Source: Dokdonella immobilis
GTDB taxonomy: Bacteria > Pseudomonadota > Gammaproteobacteria > Xanthomonadales > Rhodanobacteraceae
Length of the DNA: 64,000 bases
Assembly: GCF_900115085.1 (NCBI RefSeq)
Contig: NZ_FOVF01000001.1
Location: 1 to 64,000, forward strand
Direction of reading: 5' to 3'
Made by a program: the position numbers and the translations under genes. Below the pieces are notes generated by a model, which saw only the letters and a program-made list of their open reading frames with translations, made no database searches and was not told where the DNA came from. Of this stretch, positions 53,760 to 64,000 are shown piece after piece; position 1 is the first letter of the stretch; the number at the start of each line of letters is the position of its first letter.

Positions 53760-55109
53760 ATGACCGCAGAATCCACTCCCGACCGGACCATACTGACCCC
53801 CTCCTCGCTGAACCGCATGGTTCGCGACCTGCTCGAAGACGCCCTGCCTTCGATATGGATCGAAGGCGAACTCTCCAATGTGTCACGGCCGGCGTCCGGG
53901 CACCTCTATTTTACCCTCAAGGACGCGAACGCCCAGGTCCGTTGCGCAATGTTCAAGCCGCGCAGTGGCTGGCTGCCGTTCAAGCCCGCCGACGGTGTGC
54001 AGGTGCTGGCCAGGGCGCGGGTCGGCCTGTATGAGGCGCGCGGCGAGTTCCAGCTTGTGGTCGAGCACCTGGAAATCGCCGGCGAAGGAGCCTTGCGCAG
54101 GCAATTCGAGGAACTGAAGAATCGCCTCTCTGCCGAGGGTCTTTTCGACCTCACCCGCAAGCTTCCGTTGCCATCGATGCCGCGCCGGATCGGCATCGTG
54201 ACTTCGCCGACCGGAGCCGCCGTTCGCGATGTGCTCAATGTGCTCGGCCGCCGGTTTCCCCTCGTCGATGTCGAGATCCTGCCGGTACCGGTCCAGGGCA
54301 AGGAAGCAGCGCCGGCCATGGTGGCGATGATCGACGCGGCCTCACGCGCCGGTCGCCATGATGTGCTGCTGCTGACCCGCGGCGGCGGCCCTCTCGAGGA
54401 TCTCTGGGCCTTCAACGACGAGTCGCTGGCCCGGGCGATTTCGCGCTGTTCCATTCCTCTGGTCTCCGCGGTCGGGCATGAGATCGACTTTTCGATTTCC
54501 GACTTCGTGGCCGACCTGCGGGCGCCGACACCCTCCGCCGCTGCCGAGCTGCTGGTGCCCGACAGCGGCGAGTTGCTCCGCGAGCTCAGGCAAAGGCAAG
54601 AGCGCATGCGCCTGCGCATGCGCAGACGCATCGAGAGTTCCAGCCAACGCAGCGATCATCTGCTGGCTCGACTCAACCTGCAGCGACCTGGCGCACGATT
54701 GCTCCGAGGCAACGAACGACTGCAACAGCTTTCGGCGCGCATGAACCGGATAGCGGAGCGCACGCTGGAACGGCGCAGGTCCCGGCTCGCGCATGCCCGG
54801 ACCGGTCTCGCGGTCCACGATCCGGGCAGGAAGCTTCAGGCTGCCGGCGAGCGCGCAACGGCATACCAGGCGCGCCTGCTCGGCACCACCAGGCACCTGC
54901 TGGAGCGCCGCACCTCGCGCGTCGAAGAACTGGGGCGCGCGCTGCACGCGTTCAGTCCCCTGGCGACGCTCGCCCGAGGCTATGCGATCCTGGTTGAATC
55001 GCGATCGGGGCAGGTTGTCCGCAGAACCGGCCAGGTCGGACCCGGCGCCAGACTGCGCGCGATTCTCGCGGACGGCGAATTGCCGTTGCGCGTCGAAACC
55101 GAAGATTGA
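53760..55109 (+). CDS. xseA: Exodeoxyribonuclease VII large subunit
   Basis: A 449-residue protein: an N-terminal OB fold ('SIWIEGELSNVSRPASGHLYFTLKD'), the catalytic domain ('PRRIGIVTSPTGAAVRDVLNVL', 'LLLTRGGGPLEDLWAFNDE', 'VSAVGHEIDFSISDFVADLRAPTPSAAAE'), then a long basic coiled coil (about 270-400) and the C-terminal 'ALHAFSPLATLARGYAIL'. With XseB it degrades single-stranded DNA. XseB is not in the window. ATG 53760 (MTAESTPDRT) is used because homology starts soon after; the open frame upstream is antisense to the EAL gene. Confidence 0.94.
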   Translation: MTAESTPDRTILTPSSLNRMVRDLLEDALPSIWIEGELSNVSRPASGHLYFTLKDANAQVRCAMFKPRSGWLPFKPADGVQVLARARVGLYEARGEFQLVVEHLEIAGEGALRRQFEELKNRLSAEGLFDLTRKLPLPSMPRRIGIVTSPTGAAVRDVLNVLGRRFPLVDVEILPVPVQGKEAAPAMVAMIDAASRAGRHDVLLLTRGGGPLEDLWAFNDESLARAISRCSIPLVSAVGHEIDFSISDFVADLRAPTPSAAAELLVPDSGELLRELRQRQERMRLRMRRRIESSSQRSDHLLARLNLQRPGARLLRGNERLQQLSARMNRIAERTLERRRSRLAHARTGLAVHDPGRKLQAAGERATAYQARLLGTTRHLLERRTSRVEELGRALHAFSPLATLARGYAILVESRSGQVVRRTGQVGPGARLRAILADGELPLRVETED

Positions 55110-55305
55110 CCCGCAGCGACAGCGGCGGCCACAATCGGCGCGTTGCCATGCAACTCGGGGAGCTTCCTTGCCGCGCCGGCAGGGAATTTCGCAATGAAGC
55201 CCGTGGGCCCGTGCATAGTCCCCGACCGGCATGAGTCGCGATCGGCGGAATCAGGGATCGCGAGGCCCGCTTTCCAGACCCAATCCATAGAATGGAGTGC
55301 TGCGC

Positions 55306-56946
<1,641 letters not shown>

Positions 56947-57011
56947 AAATCGACTCGAACCAGAAGCGATCTCGCCGATTCGACCCGCAGTCCGCTACAA
57001 GGAGCGAACCC

Positions 57012-58448
<1,437 letters not shown>

Positions 58449-58484
58449 CGGAAAGGCGCGCCGACGGAGACGTTCGAGCCTCGA

Positions 58485-59738
58485 TCAGCCGAATCGTCGG
58501 ATGCTGAACGGTGTCGTATCGATCGATGTCGCTCCGTCTCCAAGGAGTTCGCTGACCAGCACGCCGGTCAACGCCGACATCGTGACGCCGAGCATGCCAT
58601 GGCCGCTGGCGAGGCACAGGTTGTCGATGCCCGGCACGCTTCCGATGATCGGAAGATCGTCGGGTGTCATCGGTCGCCAGCCATACCACTCCTCCCTGAC
58701 CTCAGCACCCTCCGGGTCATGCAGGTATTCCGTGGCGGCCCGTCGCAACGCATCGAGGCGCTTGCGGTTGAGGCTGCTGTCGTATCCGGCGAACTCCATC
58801 GTGCTGCCAAGGCGATAGCCGGAATTCCAGGCCGTCACGCACACACTGGCCTCCTTGAGTACCAGCGGCACCTGTGGGCATGTCCGCGGCCGCGAATAGG
58901 TGATCGAATAGCCCTTGCCGGGCTGGATCGGCAGACGCAGGCCGAGTTGCCGGGCGACGCGCGGAGCCCACGCGCCGAGTGCAAAAACGACATCCCGTGC
59001 CGAGTAGTTGCCGTTCGTCGTGCGAACGCGCGAGATGCGGCTGCCCTGCTGCTCGATCGACTCGATCCGGGTTTGCTCGCGAAGGTCGCCACCGCGCGCC
59101 CTGACCGCGCGCGCCAACTCGGCCACAAAGCGATCGGGGCGCAACTGTGCGTCACCGGGATTGAAATAGCCGCCGGCGATGCCTGGCCTCAAGGCCGGCT
59201 CGCGTTGCTCGACCTGGGTACCGTCGAGGATCTCGATGTCGATGCCGACCTCTTCCAGGGCGCGGGGAAGCCAACCCGAGTTGCCGAATGCCTCCGCATC
59301 CCGATAGGCGTACAGCGTTCCACGACGCTCGAACTCGCAATCCATTCTTTCGCGCTCGACGAGTTCGGCGATGAGCTCGCAGGAGCGAACCAGGAAGGGC
59401 GCCTTGATCGCGCTGGTCGAGGAAAAGTCGGACCAGTTGCAGCGTCTTGCGAAGGCCATCAGCCAGCGCAACAGATCCGGATCGAGACTCGGTTTGATGC
59501 GCAGTGGCGCGTCGGCACGCAAGAGCCATTTCAGGGCGGTTCCGATCACGCCCGGCATCGCCAGGGGCATGGCGTGGCTCGGCGTCAGGGTTCCGCAATT
59601 GCCATGCGAACTGCCACCTCCAAGCTGGCCCTGGTCGATCAGCGTAACGCTGCGACCGGATCCGAGAAGGTAGTAGGCGCAGGCCAGGCCGATCACCCCG
59701 CCGCCGAGGACAAGCACATCCGTCTCTTGAGGATTCAT
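58485..59738 (-). CDS. FAD-dependent D-amino-acid dehydrogenase-like oxidoreductase
   Basis: A 417-residue DAO-fold flavoprotein: 'VLVLGGGVIGLACAYYLLGSG' binds FAD, 'GGSSHGNCGTLTPSH' follows, and 'GWRPMTPDDLPIIGSVPG' with 'ASGHGMLGVTMSALTG' is the usual DadA C-terminal signature. DadA-type enzymes oxidise D-amino acids or imino acids and pass electrons to quinone. ATG 59738 (MNPQETDVLV) is chosen over the longer frame. It is convergent with the aldehyde dehydrogenase gene, with a 36-bp spacer; a shared catabolic pathway is possible but not shown. Confidence 0.85.
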   Translation of the reverse strand: MNPQETDVLVLGGGVIGLACAYYLLGSGRSVTLIDQGQLGGGSSHGNCGTLTPSHAMPLAMPGVIGTALKWLLRADAPLRIKPSLDPDLLRWLMAFARRCNWSDFSSTSAIKAPFLVRSCELIAELVERERMDCEFERRGTLYAYRDAEAFGNSGWLPRALEEVGIDIEILDGTQVEQREPALRPGIAGGYFNPGDAQLRPDRFVAELARAVRARGGDLREQTRIESIEQQGSRISRVRTTNGNYSARDVVFALGAWAPRVARQLGLRLPIQPGKGYSITYSRPRTCPQVPLVLKEASVCVTAWNSGYRLGSTMEFAGYDSSLNRKRLDALRRAATEYLHDPEGAEVREEWYGWRPMTPDDLPIIGSVPGIDNLCLASGHGMLGVTMSALTGVLVSELLGDGATSIDTTPFSIRRFG

Positions 59739-60074
59739 GGGCCGTGATTCTACGGGAGTCCGTACCGGCTGCCGCCCCCGGGTTGTCCCGATCGCGCGAT
59801 CCGGGCGCGCCACGAAGTGGAATTTGTCCGAGGGCAGACTGCAGCGCGGATTGTCAGCAAGTGACGAAACCTGAACGGGCCATCCTTGCCGCCCCGCCCG
59901 GTGTCATCCCCGCACAATCAGGCGCGGCCTCGTGCAATTGGCCACGGAGCAGGCCTGGCCGGCTCCGGCGCGCCCCGCATCGCGAAGGCAGGACAGTGGC
60001 CGCCGGGCCGCTCCCCGATACTGGCATAGTCCATGCATTCACTTCATCGAGATCCAAACATGCCGGGGAATCTG
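59739..60074. other. Intergenic, divergent promoter region
   Basis: About 336 bp between the DadA-like gene and the small gene at 60075. No repeats or clear hairpin were recognised and no coding frame is convincing; both promoters must lie here. Confidence 0.4.
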
Positions 60075-60386
60075 ATGAACGTATCGACCAACGAACTGCT
60101 GCTGGCCCTGCGGGCTCCGACTTCGGGTTGGCTGGCTGCCGTGATCTGCGCGCTCGATGAAGCCTTGCTGGATCCCGACTTCAGCGCCCAGCATCGCGAA
60201 ATGCTGCGCAGCCTGCTCGACGCCGGACAGGTTCCGGGCAACGTCGCCAGCGCCGCACAGGAGCGTCTGGTTCGCTTCGAAGAAGCCGTGCAGACCCTGC
60301 ATGAAGCACTCGTCGGCGATGACGAAGCCCCGGCCGAGGTTGCAGTAGCACGCCCACGCCTGAGCCTTTGCGCCTCCGCCGCCTGA
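60075..60386 (+). CDS. Small acidic protein of unknown function
   Basis: A 103-residue frame starting MNVSTNELLLALRAP with GGGGAA upstream; ATG 60060 is an alternative. It is predicted largely helical and acidic ('DEALLDPDFSAQHREMLRSLL', 'RFEEAVQTLHEALVGDD'), with no signal peptide or known motif. The frame has normal codon use for this genome and is followed by a hairpin at 60449-60482, supporting a real gene. No function is assigned. Confidence 0.5.
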   Translation: MNVSTNELLLALRAPTSGWLAAVICALDEALLDPDFSAQHREMLRSLLDAGQVPGNVASAAQERLVRFEEAVQTLHEALVGDDEAPAEVAVARPRLSLCASAA

Positions 60387-60448
60387 TTTTCCAGAGGCGC
60401 CGACCGTTTCCGAATCCGCGGCCGGCCCTCCTTTTCTTTTCGATTGAC

Positions 60449-60482
60449 ACATCGCCCGGCCTGTCACAAGGTCGGGCGATGT
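60449..60482 (+). terminator. Hairpin overlapping the nlpC-like start codon
   Basis: ACATCGCCCGGCC and GGTCGGGCGATGT pair over 13 bp with one G-U, around an 8-nt loop. The right arm contains the AAGG-type ribosome site and the ATG (60479) of the NlpC/P60 gene, and GCTTTT follows. It could terminate the small upstream gene or control translation of the downstream one. Confidence 0.55.
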
Positions 60483-60976
60483 GCTTTTCGCGTCTCGCCA
60501 TTCTGCTGACCGTGTTGCTGTGCGCCTGCGGCCGGAACGAGGTGCGCCAACCGTTCCCGCTGCAGGGCGCCTCGCCGGATCAGGCATCAGACATCACCAG
60601 TGTCGCCAATGCAGTGCTGTTCCGGGCCTTGGCCCTGGTCGGCACGCGCTATCGGTACGGCGGCAACACGCCCGAGTCGGGGTTCGATTGCAGCGGCCTG
60701 GTCGGCTACGTATTCCGCGATGCCGCCGGGATCGGCTTGCCGCGCACCTCGGCCGAACTGGGCACTCTGGACCAGCCGGAAGTATCCAGGGAAAGGCTGC
60801 GCGGCGGAGACCTGGTCCTGTTTGCTTCGGGTCGACGGGTCAGCCATGTCGGCATCTACGTCGGCAACGGCCGCTTCGTCCACGCACCAAACAGCGGCGG
60901 AACGGTCAGGCTGGACAGTCTGGATGCACCGGGCTGGCGGGAACTGTTCCGATCCGGCAAACGCGTCATCCGCTGA
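60479..60976 (+). CDS. NlpC/P60 cysteine peptidase lipoprotein
   Basis: The 165-residue protein has a lipoprotein signal ('LLTVLLCACG', Cys about 17) and an NlpC/P60 domain: catalytic Cys in 'ESGFDCSGLVGYVFRDAAG', His in 'RRVSHVGIYVGNGRFVHAP', and the family 'GTRYRYGGNTP' entry. These enzymes cleave D-Glu-diamino-acid bonds in cell-wall peptides. It is probably anchored in the outer membrane facing the periplasm. Its start codon lies inside a stable hairpin, so translation may be limited. Confidence 0.85.
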   Translation: MCFSRLAILLTVLLCACGRNEVRQPFPLQGASPDQASDITSVANAVLFRALALVGTRYRYGGNTPESGFDCSGLVGYVFRDAAGIGLPRTSAELGTLDQPEVSRERLRGGDLVLFASGRRVSHVGIYVGNGRFVHAPNSGGTVRLDSLDAPGWRELFRSGKRVIR

Positions 60977-61019
60977 GCCGCTGGCCCGACGCAACCGTAG
61001 CCAACGGCCGGGGCCAGGC

Positions 61020-61520
61020 TCAGTGCGCCTCGCCGTGGTCGACGCCTTCTGGCCCGTGCACGTGGCCATGGGCGATTTCGTCCTTGCTGGCCTCGCGAAC
61101 CGCAACGATCTCGATGTCGAAATGCAGATGCTTGCCGGCCAGGGGGTGATTGAGGTCGACATCGATGACGCTCGAACCGACCTTGCCAACGGTCACCACG
61201 CGCTGGCCGCCCTCCTTGAGCGCCAGCATGGTGGTCATGCCCGGCCGCAGACGTGCGGCATCCCGAAAGTACTTCTTCGGCACCCGCTGGATATTGCCTT
61301 CCATCCGCGGACCATAGGCGTCGGCTGGTTCGACATCGACCTCCAGGGTATCGCCAACGGAGTGGCCGAGCAGCGCCTTTTCCAGGCCCGGGATGATTCC
61401 GCCATGGCCGATCAGGGCCACCACCGGCTGGCCGGATCCGCGCGAGCTCTCGATTTCACCGCCGTCATCGCCCCGCAGCGAGTAGTGGAACGAAACGACG
61501 ACGTTGTTGGTTACCTGCAT
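61020..61520 (-). CDS. slyD: FKBP-type peptidyl-prolyl isomerase SlyD
   Basis: A 166-residue protein: the FKBP core ('VVVSFHYSL', 'ALIGHGGIIPGLEKALLGHSVGD'), an insert-in-flap chaperone domain ('YGPRMEGNIQRVPKKYF' to 'VDLNHPLAGKHLHFDIEIV'), and a short His-rich tail (HGHVHGPEGVDHGEAH) that can bind Ni or Zn. SlyD catalyses prolyl isomerisation and delivers nickel for hydrogenases and urease in other bacteria; no such enzyme is in the window. The tail is shorter than in E. coli. Confidence 0.92.
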   Translation of the reverse strand: MQVTNNVVVSFHYSLRGDDGGEIESSRGSGQPVVALIGHGGIIPGLEKALLGHSVGDTLEVDVEPADAYGPRMEGNIQRVPKKYFRDAARLRPGMTTMLALKEGGQRVVTVGKVGSSVIDVDLNHPLAGKHLHFDIEIVAVREASKDEIAHGHVHGPEGVDHGEAH

Positions 61521-61614
61521 GCCTGGCTCCGGTGCGGTTGCGTGTGATCTGGACAGCTGCCCAGTTTAACCCCGATCGCGCGAGATTCGAGTGTTCGGCG
61601 CCGCCATCACGCAG

Positions 61615-62151
61615 CTACGGATCGACATGCGCGTCGACGCGCTCGCGCCTCGATGCCAGTTCCTCCATCAGGGTCGTACGATGCACGGCAAGCAGTCGCG
61701 CCCGCGCCGTTCTGGCGTCCATGGCGTCGGCCGTCGCGGGCATGGCACTGCGCACCGAGCAGAACTTGCGGTAGGCGCCAAGGACGTGGCGCATGCGGCG
61801 GGCCAGCAGTTCAAGCATGATGGCATCGTCGATCAGGCCGATGACCTCGATGTGGTCTGGAATCAGGTCATCCGGATCGCCGAAATAGGCGAGCGCAGCG
61901 AGCGCATCGATGCGCTCCGGCCCGCGCAGGTTCCAATCGTCGTCCTCGAGCATCAGGATCAGTCGCTGCACATGGACGAGCCGCTTGCGCACGTAACCGG
62001 GAATCGTAGCGATGCAGAGACTGTCGAGCGCCTGCTTGGCGGCGTCGACGATATCGACTTCATCGGCGTCGCAGGCCAGCCGCCGGGCACGATCGAAGGC
62101 ACCCTGGAAGTGTTCGATGTCGGCCGATTCAAGTTCGAAGGTGATTCGCAT
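61615..62151 (-). CDS. DUF1232 (YkvA-like) protein
   Basis: A 178-residue protein with the DUF1232 core '[29 protein letters not shown]' (about residues 86-114), whose D-x-I-P-D and DD pattern is the family signature. Here it is embedded in a longer helical protein. The family has no defined biochemical role, but many members are membrane-associated. It lies upstream of slyD on the same strand with 94 bp between. Confidence 0.75.
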   Translation of the reverse strand: MRITFELESADIEHFQGAFDRARRLACDADEVDIVDAAKQALDSLCIATIPGYVRKRLVHVQRLILMLEDDDWNLRGPERIDALAALAYFGDPDDLIPDHIEVIGLIDDAIMLELLARRMRHVLGAYRKFCSVRSAMPATADAMDARTARARLLAVHRTTLMEELASRRERVDAHVDP

Positions 62152-62462
62152 GGGCGTCGAATAGTACCGTTCAGGTAGCCGGCGTCAAAAGGAATCGACC
62201 ATCGTACGGCGTGTGCAGACTCAAGTTTCGCTGGATGCGCCCCCCAGCTTGCTGTAAGCTTCACGCGTTTCGTCGCGTTGACCCCCGATTTCCCTTCCGG
62301 TCATTCGGCTGCATTCCTGTTGATCGGCATGCATCGAACCTCACCGCTCGCGGTCCCGACGCCCAGAACCGGAATGCCCGCCACGTAGGCCGGCGTCCGC
62401 AAAATCAAGACCTGCAGCGCGGTTCATCAGGGACGCTCCGGGTTATCTACCAGGAGTTTTCC
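62152..62462. other. Intergenic; long leader of rhlE
   Basis: No gene, repeat or strong hairpin was recognised. The length before rhlE is compatible with a long 5' untranslated region, as seen for cold-responsive DEAD-box genes, but nothing in the sequence proves this. Confidence 0.4.
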
Positions 62463-63773
62463 ATGAGTTTCGACACCCTCGGGCTGTCGCCAGCACTGCT
62501 GCGCGCGCTCGAAGAACAAGGCTATACCCAACCCACACCGGTCCAGTCCGAGGCGATTCCGGTCGTCCTGGCCGGCCATGACCTGATGGCTGGCGCCCAG
62601 ACCGGCACCGGCAAGACGGCCGCGTTCGCCCTGCCCGTGCTCGAGCGCCTCTACCCGGATGGCAAGCGCATGCCCCTGGCACGCAGGCCGCGTGCCCTGA
62701 TCCTGACGCCGACACGCGAACTGGCGGCCCAGGTGCAGGAGAGTGTCCGCACCTACAGCAAGCACATCGGCGTCAAGTCGGCGACGGTTTTCGGTGGCGT
62801 TGGCATGGGTCCGCAGATCGACGCCCTGCGTCGCGGCGTCGACATCGTCGTGGCTACGCCGGGGCGCCTGCTCGATCACATGCAACGGCGAACGGTCGAC
62901 CTGGCCGGGATTGAAATCCTCATTCTCGACGAAGCGGACCGCATGCTCGACATGGGCTTCCTGCCAGCCATGAAGCGCGTGCTCGGGGCCCTGCCGACGG
63001 CACGCCAGACCTTGCTCTTCTCGGCCACGTTCTCGACCGAAATCAAGGGTCTGGCCGCCCAGTTCATGCGCTCGCCGCAGGAGATCCAGATTGCCAAGCC
63101 GAACAGCGTGGCATCGACGGTCACCCACCGCGTGCACCCGGTCAACATGGAAGCCAAGCGCGACCTGCTGCTGCACCTGCTCAGTCTCGACGGCAGCCAG
63201 ACCCTGGTCTTCTGCCGGACCAAGCATGGCTCGGACAAGCTGACCCGCCAACTGGAGAAGTCGGGCCTGCGTGCCGCGGCCATCCACGGCAACAAGAGCC
63301 AGAACCAGCGCACCCGCGCCCTGGCCGACTTCAAGAGCGGCCGGATCAATGTCCTCGTCGCCACCGACATCGCCGCGCGCGGTCTCGACATCGACCAGTT
63401 GCCGATGGTCATCAACTTCGATCTGCCCATGGTCGCCGAAGACTATGTGCACCGGATCGGCCGGACCGGCCGCGCCGGTTCGGAAGGCCTGGCGATCTCG
63501 CTGGTCAGCCGCGCCGAAGAAGGCCTGCTGCGGGATATCCGCAAGCTGCTCAAGCAGGACATCGCCATCGTCGATGTGCCCGGCTTCGAGCCCTCACAGC
63601 CGCTTCGACTGGACGGCCCAGGCGCAAGCGGCCGCCCGCAGCCATCGCGCTCACAACACGCGCGACGGCCGCACGCCCAGCAGCCACGCGGCAAAGGCGA
63701 CAACGAGCATGCGGCGGCCAACAAGCAGCGTCGCCAGTGGCGGGGCAAGCCCAAGGCCACGCTGCAGTCCTGA
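62463..63773 (+). CDS. rhlE: DEAD-box ATP-dependent RNA helicase (RhlE-type)
   Basis: A 436-residue helicase with all DEAD-box motifs in order: Q motif ('[14 protein letters not shown]'), I 'AQTGTGKT' (about 45-52), Ia 'PTRELA', Ib 'TPGR', II 'DEAD', III 'SAT', IV 'LVFCRTK', V '[11 protein letters not shown]' and VI '[10 protein letters not shown]'. The C-terminal tail (from about 390) is basic and rich in Arg, Gln and Pro, typical of RhlE. Substrates are structured RNA and ribosome precursors. GGAG lies 7 nt before ATG 62463. Confidence 0.93.
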   Translation: MSFDTLGLSPALLRALEEQGYTQPTPVQSEAIPVVLAGHDLMAGAQTGTGKTAAFALPVLERLYPDGKRMPLARRPRALILTPTRELAAQVQESVRTYSKHIGVKSATVFGGVGMGPQIDALRRGVDIVVATPGRLLDHMQRRTVDLAGIEILILDEADRMLDMGFLPAMKRVLGALPTARQTLLFSATFSTEIKGLAAQFMRSPQEIQIAKPNSVASTVTHRVHPVNMEAKRDLLLHLLSLDGSQTLVFCRTKHGSDKLTRQLEKSGLRAAAIHGNKSQNQRTRALADFKSGRINVLVATDIAARGLDIDQLPMVINFDLPMVAEDYVHRIGRTGRAGSEGLAISLVSRAEEGLLRDIRKLLKQDIAIVDVPGFEPSQPLRLDGPGASGRPQPSRSQHARRPHAQQPRGKGDNEHAAANKQRRQWRGKPKATLQS

Positions 63774-63951
63774 GTGGCAGGGGTCGGTCGCCTGGCGAGC
63801 GGCCCCGTTTCCCGCCCTGCACCGACAGCCCCGCGCACGTCAGCGTCCGCCTGACCGGCGCGCGCCAACCTGGACTGCTGGCAGAACCGGCCCGGCTGTC
63901 GTTGGGCGAACGGGCACGGCGGAAGAAACTCCGTTGCGGTGGCCAAAAAAG
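63774..63951. other. Intergenic downstream of rhlE
   Basis: No gene is supported; the minus-strand frames here are shadows. The terminator that follows serves the minus strand. Confidence 0.4.
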
Positions 63952-63975
63952 AGACCCCGGCCGAAGCCGGGGTCT
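63952..63975 (-). terminator. Rho-independent terminator of a leftward gene beyond the window
   Basis: On the minus strand AGACCCCGGC-TTCG-GCCGGGGTCT (10-bp stem, UUCG tetraloop) is followed by CTTTTTT. This is a textbook intrinsic terminator. A minus-strand stop codon (TGA) at 63985-63987 just before it fits the end of a gene lying to the right. Confidence 0.88.
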
Positions 63976-64000
63976 GCGAAGCAATCAGACCTGTCGGCCA

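Overview
The window is high-GC DNA from a gammaproteobacterium, most likely of the order Lysobacterales (Xanthomonadales). Pointers are a lexA2-imuA pair, a RhlE helicase, ispG beside a PilZ-type c-di-GMP effector, a DUF1232 protein, and secreted proteins ending in the 'IFA(D/N)GF(D/E)' motif. No rRNA, tRNA, CRISPR array or replication origin was seen.

Region 1 (1-16.5 kb) is accessory. It holds the 5' end of an IS110-family transposase gene cut by the window edge, a 166-bp palindromic MITE-like element, a frameshifted Y1/RAYT-type transposase relic, and about 18 copies of a short repeat (consensus near GATTCGGGACACCCAC) that is absent from the other 50 kb. Between these lie envelope and secreted proteins: a small outer-membrane barrel, a TerB-like protein, a TonB-like periplasmic protein, a META-domain lipoprotein, a seven-repeat secreted zincin, a collagen-like protein, an M61 peptidase homolog with a damaged zinc motif, and a beta-helix protein.

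Region 2 (16.6-32.9 kb) starts with a translationally coupled trio (N-formylglutamate amidohydrolase-like, MATCAP/QEGLA metallopeptidase, GshB-like ATP-grasp) that looks like a peptide-modification pathway. Then come a CLC channel with CBS domains, a TPR protein, a CSLREA beta-helix protein, lexA2-imuA with a perfect palindromic operator over the lexA start codon, an ispG-methyltransferase pair, a PilZ-like protein and an acetyl-CoA hydrolase/transferase homolog.

Region 3 (33.0-46.4 kb) is the most unusual part: seven co-directional genes that look like one electron-transfer system. They encode a fusion of a flavin reductase, two cyclic-nucleotide-binding domains and a four-cluster ferredoxin; a membrane protein with candidate haem-b histidines; an FHA-domain, membrane-anchored decahaem cytochrome; a lipoprotein with two GlcG/HbpS domains; an outer-membrane barrel; a second, 1263-residue decahaem protein ending in LVIVD-type beta-propeller repeats; and a SnoaL-like protein. 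The inferred path runs from reduced carrier through membrane haem b and periplasmic decahaem to the outer membrane, with possible cNMP and phospho-peptide control.

Region 4 (46.5-64 kb) is mostly core: a phospholipase D/cardiolipin synthase homolog, a c-di-GMP/two-component module (REC-REC-degenerate GGDEF-EAL, CHASE-PAS kinase, single REC), xseA, a ThDP enzyme with an aldehyde dehydrogenase, a DadA-like oxidoreductase, an NlpC/P60 lipoprotein, SlyD, a DUF1232 protein and RhlE. It ends at a leftward terminator for a gene beyond the window.
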